Shown here: one piece after another, positions 7,098-15,030 of the stretch
Numbering within the stretch: the first letter of the stretch is position 1
Layout: every line of letters starts with the position of its first letter
Assembly: GCA_013287025.1 (NCBI GenBank)
Contig: JABDEN010000005.1
Span: 1-54,596 of the forward strand
Reading direction: 5' to 3'
Source of the DNA: Gammaproteobacteria bacterium
GTDB taxonomy: Bacteria > Pseudomonadota > Gammaproteobacteria > DSM-16500
DNA length: 54,596 nucleotides
Program-made: the position numbers and the translations under genes
Notes under the pieces: model-generated
The model's input: the letters and a program-made list of their open reading frames with translations, nothing else
What the model was told of the DNA's origin: nothing
Databases searched by the model: none

Positions 7098-8207
7098 TTG
7101 CAGTTTCATGCTTCCGAAAAAACTCGATATGCACGCCAACAATTATTGCCTGATATTGGTGAATTAGGGCAGATGCACCTTCGCAATGCCCGCGTGCTTT
7201 GCATTGGTGCAGGGGGGTTGGGTTCGCCATTATTATTATATCTCGCAGCTGCTGGTGTCGGTACGATTGGTATCGTGGATCATGATATTGTTGAGCTTTC
7301 AAATTTACATCGCCAAATTATTTTTAATTCGGAAGATGTTGGTACAAAAAAAGTTTCTGCAGCTAAAAATAGGATACATGCATTAAATCCGCATATAGAA
7401 GTTCTGAGTTATGAAGACAAAATATCACGAGCCAATGCAGAAAGTATCATTGCATCGTTCGATATTATTGCTGATGGTACCGATAATTTTAACGCACGAT
7501 ACATTATTAATGATGCTTGTTTTCGTTTAAAAAAACCGAATGTGTCTGCAAGTATTTTCCAATTTGAAGGACAATGTAGCATATTCACCGATGATAATGG
7601 TCCGTGCTATCGGTGTTTATACCCCGATATGCCTTCTTCTCAATGGATGCCTAATTGTGCTGAGAGTGGAGTATTAGGTGTTTTGCCTGGTATATTGGGC
7701 ACGATACAAGCGACCGAAGTGTTGAAATGGATTTTAAAAATAGGCAATTCATTAAAAAATCGTTTATTAACCGTCGATGCGCGAGAAATGCAGTTTCGTG
7801 AATTTCAGATTGAAAAAAATCCGCATTGTATTTTATGCGGTGAAAATGCATCGCGCGAAAATTTGATTGATAGTTTAATTGATAGAGAGGAGCAATGTAT
7901 GAATGCTGTTATTCCAGAAATTTCCATTCAAGAGTTAAAAGCTTTGCAAGATAAAGGCGAAGAATTTGTTTTATTAGACGTGCGTGAACCGAGTGAATAC
8001 GCTGAATGTGAAATGGGTGGTAAGCTCATTCCGATTGGTGAATTGGCAGCGCGCGTGAGTGAGCTCGATCCCACCAAAAAAACGATTGTGCATTGTCGTG
8101 GGGGTGGACGTAGTAAGCGCGGTGTTGAAATATTAAAAAATGCAGGATTTCACGATGCGCGTAATTTAACGGGTGGGATTACGGCATGGTTGAAAACTTT
8201 TCCCTAA
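7098..8207 (+). CDS. MoeZ-like E1 adenylyltransferase-rhodanese fusion
   Basis: A 369-residue ThiF/MoeB-type E1 fused to a rhodanese, as in MoeZ/MOCS3. The E1 part (1-255) has the ATP loop GAGGLG (38-43), DHD (61-63), the ADGTDNFNARY segment, a likely catalytic Cys187 (NCAESGVLG) and zinc-binding pairs CYRC (170-173) and CILC (244-247). The rhodanese part (about 270-369) has the persulfide loop CRGGGRS with Cys333. It should adenylate the terminal Gly of the preceding carrier and load sulfur on it. Start is TTG, set by GGAGG at 7086. An internal ribosome binding site and ATG at 7899 could also make the rhodanese alone. The stop is four bases before an 81-bp palindromic repeat. Confidence 0.93.
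   Translation: MQFHASEKTRYARQQLLPDIGELGQMHLRNARVLCIGAGGLGSPLLLYLAAAGVGTIGIVDHDIVELSNLHRQIIFNSEDVGTKKVSAAKNRIHALNPHIEVLSYEDKISRANAESIIASFDIIADGTDNFNARYIINDACFRLKKPNVSASIFQFEGQCSIFTDDNGPCYRCLYPDMPSSQWMPNCAESGVLGVLPGILGTIQATEVLKWILKIGNSLKNRLLTVDAREMQFREFQIEKNPHCILCGENASRENLIDSLIDREEQCMNAVIPEISIQELKALQDKGEEFVLLDVREPSEYAECEMGGKLIPIGELAARVSELDPTKKTIVHCRGGGRSKRGVEILKNAGFHDARNLTGGITAWLKTFP
7885..7901 (+). promoter_or_regulatory. internal ribosome binding site and ATG before the rhodanese domain
   Basis: GAGAGGAG (7885-7892), six bases, then ATG (7899-7901), in frame with the E1-rhodanese gene at Met268, exactly the domain junction. Translation from here would give a 102-residue free rhodanese (7899-8207). 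Either a second product is made or this is the scar of an earlier gene fusion. Confidence 0.5.
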
Positions 8208-8210
8208 ATT

Positions 8211-8291
8211 CGTCGTCCCGCGACTTGTTCGCGGGATCCAGTGGCAGCTTCTATGTGGCTCTGGATCCCGCGGACAAGCCGCGGGACGACG
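8211..8291. repeat. 81-bp palindromic repeat, copy 1
   Basis: Two 31-bp arms (8211-8241 and 8261-8291) around a 19-bp centre. The left arm begins cgtcgtcccgcgacttgttc and contains ggatccag; the right arm is its near-exact inverse. Same length and design as the copies at 10778 and 28556. It starts just after the E1-rhodanese stop and lies in front of the YcaO gene. It may act as a terminator or attenuator inside the cluster, or simply be a mobile palindromic element. Confidence 0.9.
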
Positions 8292-8323
8292 GATATAAGT
8301 TTATTTTATGATAGGTTTTCTTT

Positions 8324-9388
8324 TTGCTTAAAATAGATAAAAAACTACCCCCCTATCTCCAAACTCTCGGCATCACTCGCGTTGCAGACATTACCGGATT
8401 AGATTGCATTGGTATTCCAACAGCGCTTGCCATTCGTCCGAATGGCAAACATATTTCAGTTTCCATGGGAAAAGGTTTGACGCAAGAATCAGCTTATATT
8501 TCAGCAGTCATGGAATCGATGGAAATATTTCATTTAGAAAATCCGCCTGCGATTTCTTTTGAAGATATTTATTCAGAAAACTGTGTTTCACCTGCACTTT
8601 TTAACACGGGATTTTTTTTAAAAAATAATTGGGATCATGAAGTCCTTGCATGGACTAAAGCATTTCATCTTTTCGACAATAAAGAAATTTATATTCCTCA
8701 TGCGCTAACCAATCTTGATTCAACGGTTCCATGTGCGCATCGTGCATTTTTCGATGTGAGCACCAATGGCATGGGGGCGGGAGAAAATGTTGATGATGCG
8801 ATTTGTCATGCGCTTTGTGAGGTGATAGAGAGGGATAGTTTAGCGCGTTTTGCTTTATTGCCTGATCATATTCGTCAAACAAAATTGTTTAATCAAAGTG
8901 AAATATCTTCAACAAATCATGACTTAATTGAAAAATTTTTACGACAAAATATGTCTTTGAAGATATGGGATATTACTTCTCATTTTAATATTCCAACTTT
9001 TCATTGTGTGTGTCATGATCCAAATCCTTTTCGTTTACAAGGAATTTTTCGAGGAACGGGCACACATTGGAATGCTGATATTGCATTAATACGTGCGCTT
9101 TTGGAAGTGGCGCAATCGCGTTTAGCGCTTATTTCGGGATCGAGAGATGATATTTTTGCGGAGCAATATGAAATCAAAGTGCTCTGTCATCCCCGTGAAG
9201 ACGGGGATCCATTCAAAATAAATCACACGGAGCGTGGGAATGGCAAAATAGATTCGTCAATTTTAAAATCTCAAATTTTAACACGCCTATACGAAAATAA
9301 TATCAATGATGTATTCATGGTAATACACACAAAACCTGAATTGAATATTCCTGTCGTACAAGTTTTTATTCCAGGTTTGATGCGATGA
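8324..9388 (+). CDS. YcaO-family ATP-dependent amide-activating enzyme (TfuA-associated)
   Basis: A 354-residue YcaO protein. All three ATP/Mg-binding motifs are present: SAYISAVMESME (Glu64, Glu67), ALCEVIERDSLARF (Glu166, Glu169) and LLEVAQSRLALISGSRDD (Glu261 to Asp276). The N-terminal GITRVADITGLDCIGIP and the C-terminal PVVQVFIPGL fit YcaOs that work with TfuA. YcaO phosphorylates a backbone amide so that sulfur (thioamide) or a side chain (azoline) can attack. Start is the TTG at 8324 after an in-frame stop at 8312. Residues about 287-312 (LCHPREDGDPFK and following) are encoded by an inserted palindrome. The stop overlaps the TfuA ATG by four bases. Confidence 0.93.
   Translation: MLKIDKKLPPYLQTLGITRVADITGLDCIGIPTALAIRPNGKHISVSMGKGLTQESAYISAVMESMEIFHLENPPAISFEDIYSENCVSPALFNTGFFLKNNWDHEVLAWTKAFHLFDNKEIYIPHALTNLDSTVPCAHRAFFDVSTNGMGAGENVDDAICHALCEVIERDSLARFALLPDHIRQTKLFNQSEISSTNHDLIEKFLRQNMSLKIWDITSHFNIPTFHCVCHDPNPFRLQGIFRGTGTHWNADIALIRALLEVAQSRLALISGSRDDIFAEQYEIKVLCHPREDGDPFKINHTERGNGKIDSSILKSQILTRLYENNINDVFMVIHTKPELNIPVVQVFIPGLMR
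9189..9208. repeat. palindromic element inserted in frame in the YcaO gene
   Basis: ATCCCCGT (9189-9196), four-base loop, ACGGGGAT (9201-9208), flanked by tgtc before and ccattcaaaat after. The translated stretch HPREDGDPF is the typical product of dispersed REP-like palindromes read in frame, comparable to Rickettsia palindromic elements. It lies between the SGSRDD motif and the C-terminal segment, a loop that can tolerate insertion. Confidence 0.65.
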
Positions 9389-10821
9389 ATATTATTGTTT
9401 TTTTAGGTCCATCGCTTGCCATTAATGAAGCGAAAAAAATATTACCCGATGCCATGTATTTACCGCCAGCGGCGGCGGGGGATATTTTGCATGTGATACG
9501 TTTAAAACCCAAGATGATTGCCATTATTGATGGATTTTTCGAAAAAAAGGCGTCTATTCTTCATAAAGAAATTTTATTTGCTTTGGAATCGGGGATTGCG
9601 GTATTTGGTGCAAGTAGTATGGGAGCATTGCGTGCGCGAGAGTGTCAATTCTATGGAATGATAGGTATTGGCAAAATTTATGAAAAATATTTTGTCGATT
9701 GTAATGAAGATGACGCCGTTGCCATGTTGCATGCATTATCTTCTGAGGAATATGCGCCAAAAACGATAGCATTAATGGATGTCATTTTTACTTTAGAAAA
9801 AGCAGTAGCATCAAATATTATTGATAAAGAAATCGCATCTTTAATTGAAAAATCAGCGCGAGAGCTTTTTTATATTTATCGAACATTCGAAAACATTGTA
9901 GAAAAAGTTAAACAAAATTCTGAAGTAAATATATCTTGTTTTGAAAAATGGATTTTACAAAATGGATGGGTTAATCAGAAAAAAGAAGACGCCATTTCTC
10001 TTTTACAATATTTATCAACAAATCCTGAAATTAAAAAAATTAATTTTTGTTTTGCGCGTTCTTTGTTTTTTCGTGCACACTATAAAAATGCAATGTGCCA
10101 GCCTTTTCCTTTTGATCACGAAGATTTACCTATTGCTGAAAAAATTGCAATTCAAGCTAAAAATAATGGAATTATTTATCGACAATTGCAGCGTATCTCT
10201 TATTTGCTCGCCATATGTTTTGCGCTTTCCAAAAAATATGTTGTAGGAGTGGATTGGGGAAAATTAGATACGCCTCAAAAACGATTTTCTGCTATTGAAA
10301 ATCTTATGCAGACGCAAACCCATTCATCACATCTATTTTATTTATATTCTTTAATGCGTTTATCATCCGAAAAGGAATATCAATATTATCGTGATCAAGT
10401 TTCATCTGAAGATAAAATGGCAGAAATGTTTTTAGAAGATTCGCCTGTAAAATACCGTGTATTTGAATTATGTGCAAAATTGTGGGGGCTGGTTGAGCAT
10501 TTCATTTCGAATTTTTTACCTCACCCGAAGTTTGTGCAAGTATACAGTGATAAGTTTCGTTTAAAACATGAATTATTAACGCCTGACGATACGATGAAAT
10601 GGTTACAGCAAAATGATCTTACATTAAAAACCTATCAAGATTTGATGACAATGGCGACTCGGTTTAATTATATTGTGATGCAAAATAATGTGGAGGTCTT
10701 AGGTATTTTAGATCATGAAGAAAATATTTGGTGGTTTGGGGATGCGATGGAATTGTCGGGATCAGTTATCTCAATAACGTCGTCCCGCGACTTGTTCGCG
10801 GGATCCAGAGCAACATCGTAG
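9385..10821 (+). CDS. TfuA-domain protein, YcaO partner for thioamidation
   Basis: A 478-residue protein. Residues 1-130 are a TfuA core: VFLGPSLAINEAKKILP, LPPAAAGD (26-33), AIIDGFFEKKASILHKEI, and the signature FGASSMGALRARE (74-86) followed by GMIGIGKIYEKY. TfuA proteins accompany YcaO in thioviridamide and trifolitoxin clusters and in thioglycine formation on methyl-coenzyme M reductase. The remaining 340 residues are a helical extension without a recognised domain. The start ATG overlaps the YcaO stop, so the two are translationally coupled. The last 14 or so codons and the stop come from an 81-bp repeat that begins at 10778, so the native C-terminus may have been replaced. Confidence 0.93.
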   Translation: MNIIVFLGPSLAINEAKKILPDAMYLPPAAAGDILHVIRLKPKMIAIIDGFFEKKASILHKEILFALESGIAVFGASSMGALRARECQFYGMIGIGKIYEKYFVDCNEDDAVAMLHALSSEEYAPKTIALMDVIFTLEKAVASNIIDKEIASLIEKSARELFYIYRTFENIVEKVKQNSEVNISCFEKWILQNGWVNQKKEDAISLLQYLSTNPEIKKINFCFARSLFFRAHYKNAMCQPFPFDHEDLPIAEKIAIQAKNNGIIYRQLQRISYLLAICFALSKKYVVGVDWGKLDTPQKRFSAIENLMQTQTHSSHLFYLYSLMRLSSEKEYQYYRDQVSSEDKMAEMFLEDSPVKYRVFELCAKLWGLVEHFISNFLPHPKFVQVYSDKFRLKHELLTPDDTMKWLQQNDLTLKTYQDLMTMATRFNYIVMQNNVEVLGILDHEENIWWFGDAMELSGSVISITSSRDLFAGSRATS

Positions 10822-10858
10822 GGCTTTCTGGATCCCGCGAACAAGTCGCGGGACGACG
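10778..10858. repeat. 81-bp palindromic repeat, copy 2
   Basis: Arms at 10778-10808 and 10828-10858 around a 19-bp centre; the left arm is identical to that of copy 1. It overlaps the 3' end of the TfuA gene (stop at 10819-10821), so TfuA's final residues (SSRDLFAGSRATS) are repeat-encoded. It probably also ends transcription of the cluster. Confidence 0.9.
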
Positions 10859-10864
10859 AGATTC

Positions 10865-10892
10865 TTGAAAACTTTTGATATTGTGGCATAAT
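10865..10892 (+). promoter_or_regulatory. candidate sigma-70 promoter
   Basis: TTGAAA (10865-10870), a 16-base spacer and CATAAT (10887-10892), 43 bases ahead of the 10935 gene and just after the repeat. A plausible promoter for that gene. Confidence 0.4.
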
Positions 10893-10934
10893 CCGGCCGT
10901 AAATAAATAATAACATTGAATAAGGATAATAAAT

Positions 10935-11480
10935 ATGAATCTGCGTGCCAGATATCTCGAAGCGCTTAATGCTCTCAAAGAAGAAAATAATAAATTTAGA
11001 AAGATAGTTCTTAAAGAGCCATCTGCTCAAACCAAAGAAGAAAATGATGTGTTGAAAGAGCCGCTCAATTTTTTTATGCCTGCTCTTGAAAAGTTACAAA
11101 CTTTTTCTAAAGATGCTGATGAATTAATTAAAATTCTCAGTCCTGAAGATGAAGAGCAAGTAAAAAATATTTTTGACGATGCACAAAATAATATGGAAAT
11201 TGCAATATTACGTGTCGATAAGGGACCAAAGATTGATCCTTTTGATTCACGTTCGGTCTCAAAAGCTCTATTTAAGGGTGTATTTGCACAAGCAGAACTT
11301 CAAGAAAAAATAGCAAAATGCAAAGAATTTGAAGCCAAGCATGCGTCCAAGGAAACTACTAAACCCGATGTGACCATGACCGCTGAACTCGATTCGAAAC
11401 CAACACCAAAATCTACGCAAGATGTTATGGAAGATGATGGAGAAGAAATCATGAATCGCATCCGCCGGACGCGTTGTTAA
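10935..11480 (+). CDS. hypothetical acidic helical protein
   Basis: A 181-residue protein not recognised. AAGGA at 10922-10926 supports the ATG. It is highly charged and mainly helical (residues 1-60 Lys/Glu-rich), with a disordered Thr/Lys/Pro segment near 140-160 and an acidic patch (EDDGEE) close to the C-terminus, which ends RIRRTRC. No signal peptide or membrane segment. The acidic stretch near the C-terminus is reminiscent of the E-block of Dot/Icm-secreted effectors, which is only a weak hint. Confidence 0.75.
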   Translation: MNLRARYLEALNALKEENNKFRKIVLKEPSAQTKEENDVLKEPLNFFMPALEKLQTFSKDADELIKILSPEDEEQVKNIFDDAQNNMEIAILRVDKGPKIDPFDSRSVSKALFKGVFAQAELQEKIAKCKEFEAKHASKETTKPDVTMTAELDSKPTPKSTQDVMEDDGEEIMNRIRRTRC

Positions 11481-11486
11481 AAACTC

Positions 11487-11552
11487 TGTCATGCCAGCAT
11501 GCTTCTAGCTGGCATCCAGAATGGTCTTTAATAAAGACTCTGAATGCCAGAG
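11487..11552. repeat. compound hairpin repeat (tgtcatgccagc family)
   Basis: ATGCCAGC (11491-11498) pairs with GCTGGCAT (11508-11515); next to it GTCTTTA/TAAAGAC (11524-11538) and CTCTG/CAGAG (11538-11552) form two more palindromes. The first part matches the dispersed repeat at 37267 and 38994. It follows the 10935 gene and probably terminates it. Confidence 0.7.
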
Positions 11553-11594
11553 CCCTTTTATCTGGAATTCGCGTTTATAATAAAGGAAAATGTA

Positions 11595-13067
11595 ATGCCA
11601 ATAAAAGAAAACCAAATTAACCTTTTAAAAAAAATACTAGCCAATAAAATTTCTACCATAGCAGAAGATTTAAAAAAACATAGTGGTAATCAATTCTATT
11701 CAGAATCATGTTTACCCGATGCTGTATGTTATGCAGAATCAGAAAAGGATATTATTGCTCTTACTAATTTTTGCGTGAAATATCAAATTCCAATAATTCC
11801 TTATGGAAGCGGAACAAGTGTGGAAGGCCATTTAACGCCAGTATTAGGAGGCATTTCACTTGATTTAAGTAAAATGAATAAAATTATTACGTTTCAACCA
11901 AAAGATTATTTAATTGTCGTTGAACCTGGAATATCTTACAACAAATTAAATGAATTTTTAGAACCACATGGCTTCCATTTTCCGGTAGAAGCAGGTTTCG
12001 GCGCAAGTATTGGGGGTATGGTTGCAACTAATGCATCTGGTGCAGGTGCAACAGACTCAGGCTCTATGGCACAAAATATACTAGGATGTTCAGTCATTTC
12101 ATATAAAAATGAAGAAGCTTATAAAATTACTACTGGTAGTCATTCACTAAAATCCTCAGCGGGATACAACATGACTGCATTATTTGCTGGCTCTGAAGGT
12201 ACGTTAGGAATCATTACAGAAATTTCTCTTAAAATAAGAAAAAATTTACCATGTAACTTTACAATTTGTACTCAATTCGATGATATATCATCGGCTATTG
12301 ATTTTGTTATTGCAACCAAAGGTATTATACGTTTCAGAAGAGTGGAATTACTTGATAAATTGCAAACTGAAATGTGTATACAATTTTCAAATATTGATAT
12401 TCTTGATAAAAATAAAAATACTATTCTTATTGAATTATTTGGATCATATGCTGTAATTGAAGATGAAGCAAAAATTATCAATATGAATATAAAAAAATTT
12501 GGTGGAAGTAATTTTCAAATTTATAGAGATAAGCAATCAGCGGAATTTATTTGGAAAATGCGTAAAAATGCTTGTCCCGCTGTTTTGAGTTGTTCTTCAA
12601 AATCTAAGAAAGCTATGGCAACAGATGCTTGCGTACCCTTATCAAAATTATCGGAATGTATTAATTCGTGTTACGTTGAAATGAAAAAATTAGGAATAAA
12701 TGCTCCTTTAGTTGCTCATGTTGGTGATGGTAATTTTCATTTTACATTAACAGTGGATCCGAGTGACAAAGGAGAATTTGCTAAAAATCTTGCATTTAAT
12801 AAGTTCATTGTAAATGAGGCGTTAAAATTTAAAGGCACTTGTACTGGCGAACATGGTATTGGTTTCGGAAAAAAATCATATTTAGAAACGCAATATAAAG
12901 ATAGTTTATTCTTAATGAAGCAAATAAAAAAAACATTAGATCCTTTAAATATTTTTAATCCAGGGAAAATTATTAATATGGAAAATAAAAATGATCATGA
13001 TTGTTATAATTCCACTAACTGTTCAGACACCTCTTATTCTGAACCGAAGATAAGGGCAAAAATTTAA
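11595..13067 (+). CDS. FAD-linked D-lactate/glycolate-type dehydrogenase
   Basis: A 490-residue flavoprotein of the GlcD/LDHD type. The N-terminal FAD-binding PCMH domain has IPIIPYGSGTSVEGH and VEPGISYNKLNEFL, plus ASGAGATDSGSM; the C-terminal domain has VAHVGDGNFHFTL with the active-site His and the TGEHGIGFGKK motif, ending LDPLNIFNPGKI. It oxidises D-lactate, glycolate or another 2-hydroxy acid and passes electrons to the respiratory chain or a c-type cytochrome. I choose the ATG at 11595 (AAAGGAAAAT just ahead); the in-frame ATG at 11544 lies in repeat sequence. Its 3' end overlaps a convergent gene by 53 bases. Exact substrate unknown. Confidence 0.9.
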   Translation: MPIKENQINLLKKILANKISTIAEDLKKHSGNQFYSESCLPDAVCYAESEKDIIALTNFCVKYQIPIIPYGSGTSVEGHLTPVLGGISLDLSKMNKIITFQPKDYLIVVEPGISYNKLNEFLEPHGFHFPVEAGFGASIGGMVATNASGAGATDSGSMAQNILGCSVISYKNEEAYKITTGSHSLKSSAGYNMTALFAGSEGTLGIITEISLKIRKNLPCNFTICTQFDDISSAIDFVIATKGIIRFRRVELLDKLQTEMCIQFSNIDILDKNKNTILIELFGSYAVIEDEAKIINMNIKKFGGSNFQIYRDKQSAEFIWKMRKNACPAVLSCSSKSKKAMATDACVPLSKLSECINSCYVEMKKLGINAPLVAHVGDGNFHFTLTVDPSDKGEFAKNLAFNKFIVNEALKFKGTCTGEHGIGFGKKSYLETQYKDSLFLMKQIKKTLDPLNIFNPGKIINMENKNDHDCYNSTNCSDTSYSEPKIRAKI

Positions 13068-13761
13068 AAAATAATAATTCAGGATCAAATTTATAATTAA
13101 TTTTATTTGTATCGTATATATTAATTCCTTCTTTTCGTTTTAGATAATTCATCAGAAAGAGAAGAGGGAAGATCATTATTAGGGAATAAACCATTTTTAA
13201 TATCCATGAGGATATAATTAAACCTAGAATACCTTTGATCGGTATTACACCAAAATATGTAATAATATATGTTATGATATTAAAAACAATTTCAGAAATA
13301 GCTGTTGACCATAAGCATCTTTGAACAAAATATTTACCCTGAAAGAAAAATTTAAGACGAGTGATTTTATAAATATTTGTTAGATCGCTAAATAGTAAAC
13401 CAATTAAACAACCACCTACCAAGCGAATCCCATGCCCAAAAGCTTGGATAAATACTTCTTGATGTGGGGCTGTTTCTACTGATGGCATTCGTACTATGAT
13501 GGCAATTATTGCTGTAAATGCAGAAAGACAAAATACGCTTGAATAAATCATTCGTAAAGCCAGGTCTCTTCCATATGCTTCTGCAACAGCGCCTCCAAGT
13601 AGGTAGGTTAAAGGAAAGATAAAAATTCCGCCTGGCTCACTGAAGCCGAAAAAATTTATAATTTTATATGGCAATAACGTTGATGCAATAAGAAGAGTAC
13701 AATAAAACATTGAAATAAAAGTGAAATATTTAAATTGTTGATTAGGTCTTTCGTGAATCAT
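13015..13761 (-). CDS. YhhQ/VUT-family queuosine precursor transporter-like protein
   Basis: A 248-residue membrane protein with about six hydrophobic helices. The VUT (DUF165) signature is visible as FPLTYLLGGAVAEAYGRDLALR near residue 50, shortened here, and a second conserved helix GGCLIGLLFSDLTNIY. YhhQ proteins import 7-cyano-7-deazaguanine, the queuosine precursor. queF, which reduces that compound, is encoded at 48420 in this window. The 3' end overlaps the convergent FAD oxidase gene by 53 bases, so its last residues may be variable. Confidence 0.75.
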   Translation of the reverse strand: MIHERPNQQFKYFTFISMFYCTLLIASTLLPYKIINFFGFSEPGGIFIFPLTYLLGGAVAEAYGRDLALRMIYSSVFCLSAFTAIIAIIVRMPSVETAPHQEVFIQAFGHGIRLVGGCLIGLLFSDLTNIYKITRLKFFFQGKYFVQRCLWSTAISEIVFNIITYIITYFGVIPIKGILGLIISSWILKMVYSLIMIFPLLFLMNYLKRKEGINIYDTNKINYKFDPELLFFKFLPLSSVQNKRCLNS

Positions 13762-13767
13762 TTTTAG

Positions 13768-14241
13768 TTATTTCCGTAAATATTTTTTTATGAATTCCAT
13801 TCCCCATATGCAACCAATTTTATGAGCGTCTAGAGAAGAAATATTTTTGATTAAATTTTTGTCTAGGGAGGCATTTTCTGCCGTGACAGTAATCTTATTT
13901 TTAGTGATAACATTTGTAAAAGTTAGCATTTCGCTATTTGTTTCCTGACAAAAAAAAGTATCTGATAAAACTAATTGGCTTTTATGATATGTGATTTCAA
14001 ATAATTGTTTTATATCTAATGGAGAAAAGTATTGAAAAAGATTTTCGTCAATAATTTTTTTAGGATCAACTTCAAGAACATGCGATTGTCCAGAAAATTG
14101 AATTTGTGCAAGAAGCTCACTTTGTTTTTCGATGATTTTAATTAATTTACACGGATATGGTAAAGCTTTTTTTTCCAATTGAATATACTTTGTAGTTAAC
14201 CACTGAATAATATTAAAAAGATTCAGTTCTTTTTTTTTCAT
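13768..14241 (-). CDS. hypothetical protein next to a phage-type repressor
   Basis: A 157-residue soluble protein, not recognised. The ATG at 14241 has AAGGA eight bases before it; an in-frame ATG further upstream overlaps the repressor gene. It is Lys/Ile-rich, beta/alpha mixed, without a clear motif; a PYPCKLIKIIEKQSELLAQI segment could be the start of a small beta domain. It lies 10 bases after the S24 repressor, in the same operon, so it may be a partner of that regulator. Confidence 0.7.
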   Translation of the reverse strand: MKKKELNLFNIIQWLTTKYIQLEKKALPYPCKLIKIIEKQSELLAQIQFSGQSHVLEVDPKKIIDENLFQYFSPLDIKQLFEITYHKSQLVLSDTFFCQETNSEMLTFTNVITKNKITVTAENASLDKNLIKNISSLDAHKIGCIWGMEFIKKYLRK

Positions 14242-14251
14242 ATGTATTTCC

Positions 14252-14941
14252 TTATTCGTTAATCTTGTGATCATATATAGTTCTAATGACCGTACCTATA
14301 ATTCTATCTTTTATAGAAATTTTTCGGATTGTATCAAATTTATTATTAAATGCATTAATGAAGTTTCCATCGTGATTTTTTATGAAATGGCGCAGGATTG
14401 GCTTTTCTGTATTATAAATTTGTATAATAATGTAATTATTATTTTGCGGTAATAATTCCGGTTCGACAATAACTTTACAATTTTCTAAAAAAAGGGGCTC
14501 CATGCTTTGATCAGAAACATTCATAGCAAATGCCCTTTTACTAACTTTGCATTCGGAAATTATAAATTTGGTGGGTTTGTATTTATCGATTTCAAGGATT
14601 TGGAATTCATTAAATAAAGGGATTTCGTTCCAGCCAAAATGATTATTGGATGTGTATCCTTTCCAAGTTGTTGTTACATCTTTTTCTCCGATGAATTCAC
14701 TTAATGATAGCATAAAGTAATCAGCAAGTGGTTTCATCGTTAATAATTTGGGATTTTTATTTTCTCCCGATAATAAACGATGAATGATGGGTTGTCTAAC
14801 ATTTGTTCGTCTGCTAAGTTCACTTTCAGAAATATTTGCTAATAACATAAGTTTTTTTAAATTTTTGGCAATATTGGGGTAAAATTTTTTTTCCTTAGAA
14901 AGACTTATTTTTTTTTTCGATTTAGACGAATTATTTTCCAC
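14252..14941 (-). CDS. XRE-S24 (CI/LexA-like) repressor
   Basis: A 229-residue repressor. Residues 20-85 carry a helix-turn-helix (ISESELSRRTNVRQPIIHRL). Residues 105-225 form an S24/LexA-like domain with the catalytic Ser146 in NVSDQSMEPLF. The partner Lys, expected about 37 residues later, is replaced: the site reads KPILRHF with Leu at the aligned position. It may therefore not self-cleave. It is divergent from the 15108 gene, with two TATACT-N4-AGTATA sites between them, the layout of a prophage or integrative-element switch. Confidence 0.85.
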   Translation of the reverse strand: MENNSSKSKKKISLSKEKKFYPNIAKNLKKLMLLANISESELSRRTNVRQPIIHRLLSGENKNPKLLTMKPLADYFMLSLSEFIGEKDVTTTWKGYTSNNHFGWNEIPLFNEFQILEIDKYKPTKFIISECKVSKRAFAMNVSDQSMEPLFLENCKVIVEPELLPQNNNYIIIQIYNTEKPILRHFIKNHDGNFINAFNNKFDTIRKISIKDRIIGTVIRTIYDHKINE

Positions 14942-15030
14942 AAATATTGTCTCTTAAAATAATTTAATAATTAATAAAATTGAATTTAATAAATGTATCA
15001 TTTTTTTAAATAAGCAACTATAAAATTTTT

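Noticed and set aside
6837..8207. Carrier plus E1 as molybdopterin or thiamine genes
   Set aside because: No moaE, moaA, thiG, thiE or thiC nearby; the same strand continues into ycaO-tfuA.
8324..9388. YcaO as the ribosomal S12 beta-methylthiolation helper of E. coli type
   Set aside because: Too short, lacks the C-terminal TPR-like part of that YcaO, and is coupled to tfuA and a sulfur carrier.
10713..11030. Minus-strand frames through the 81-bp repeat at 10778
   Set aside because: They are produced by the palindrome being open on both strands and overlap TfuA and the next gene; no start signals.
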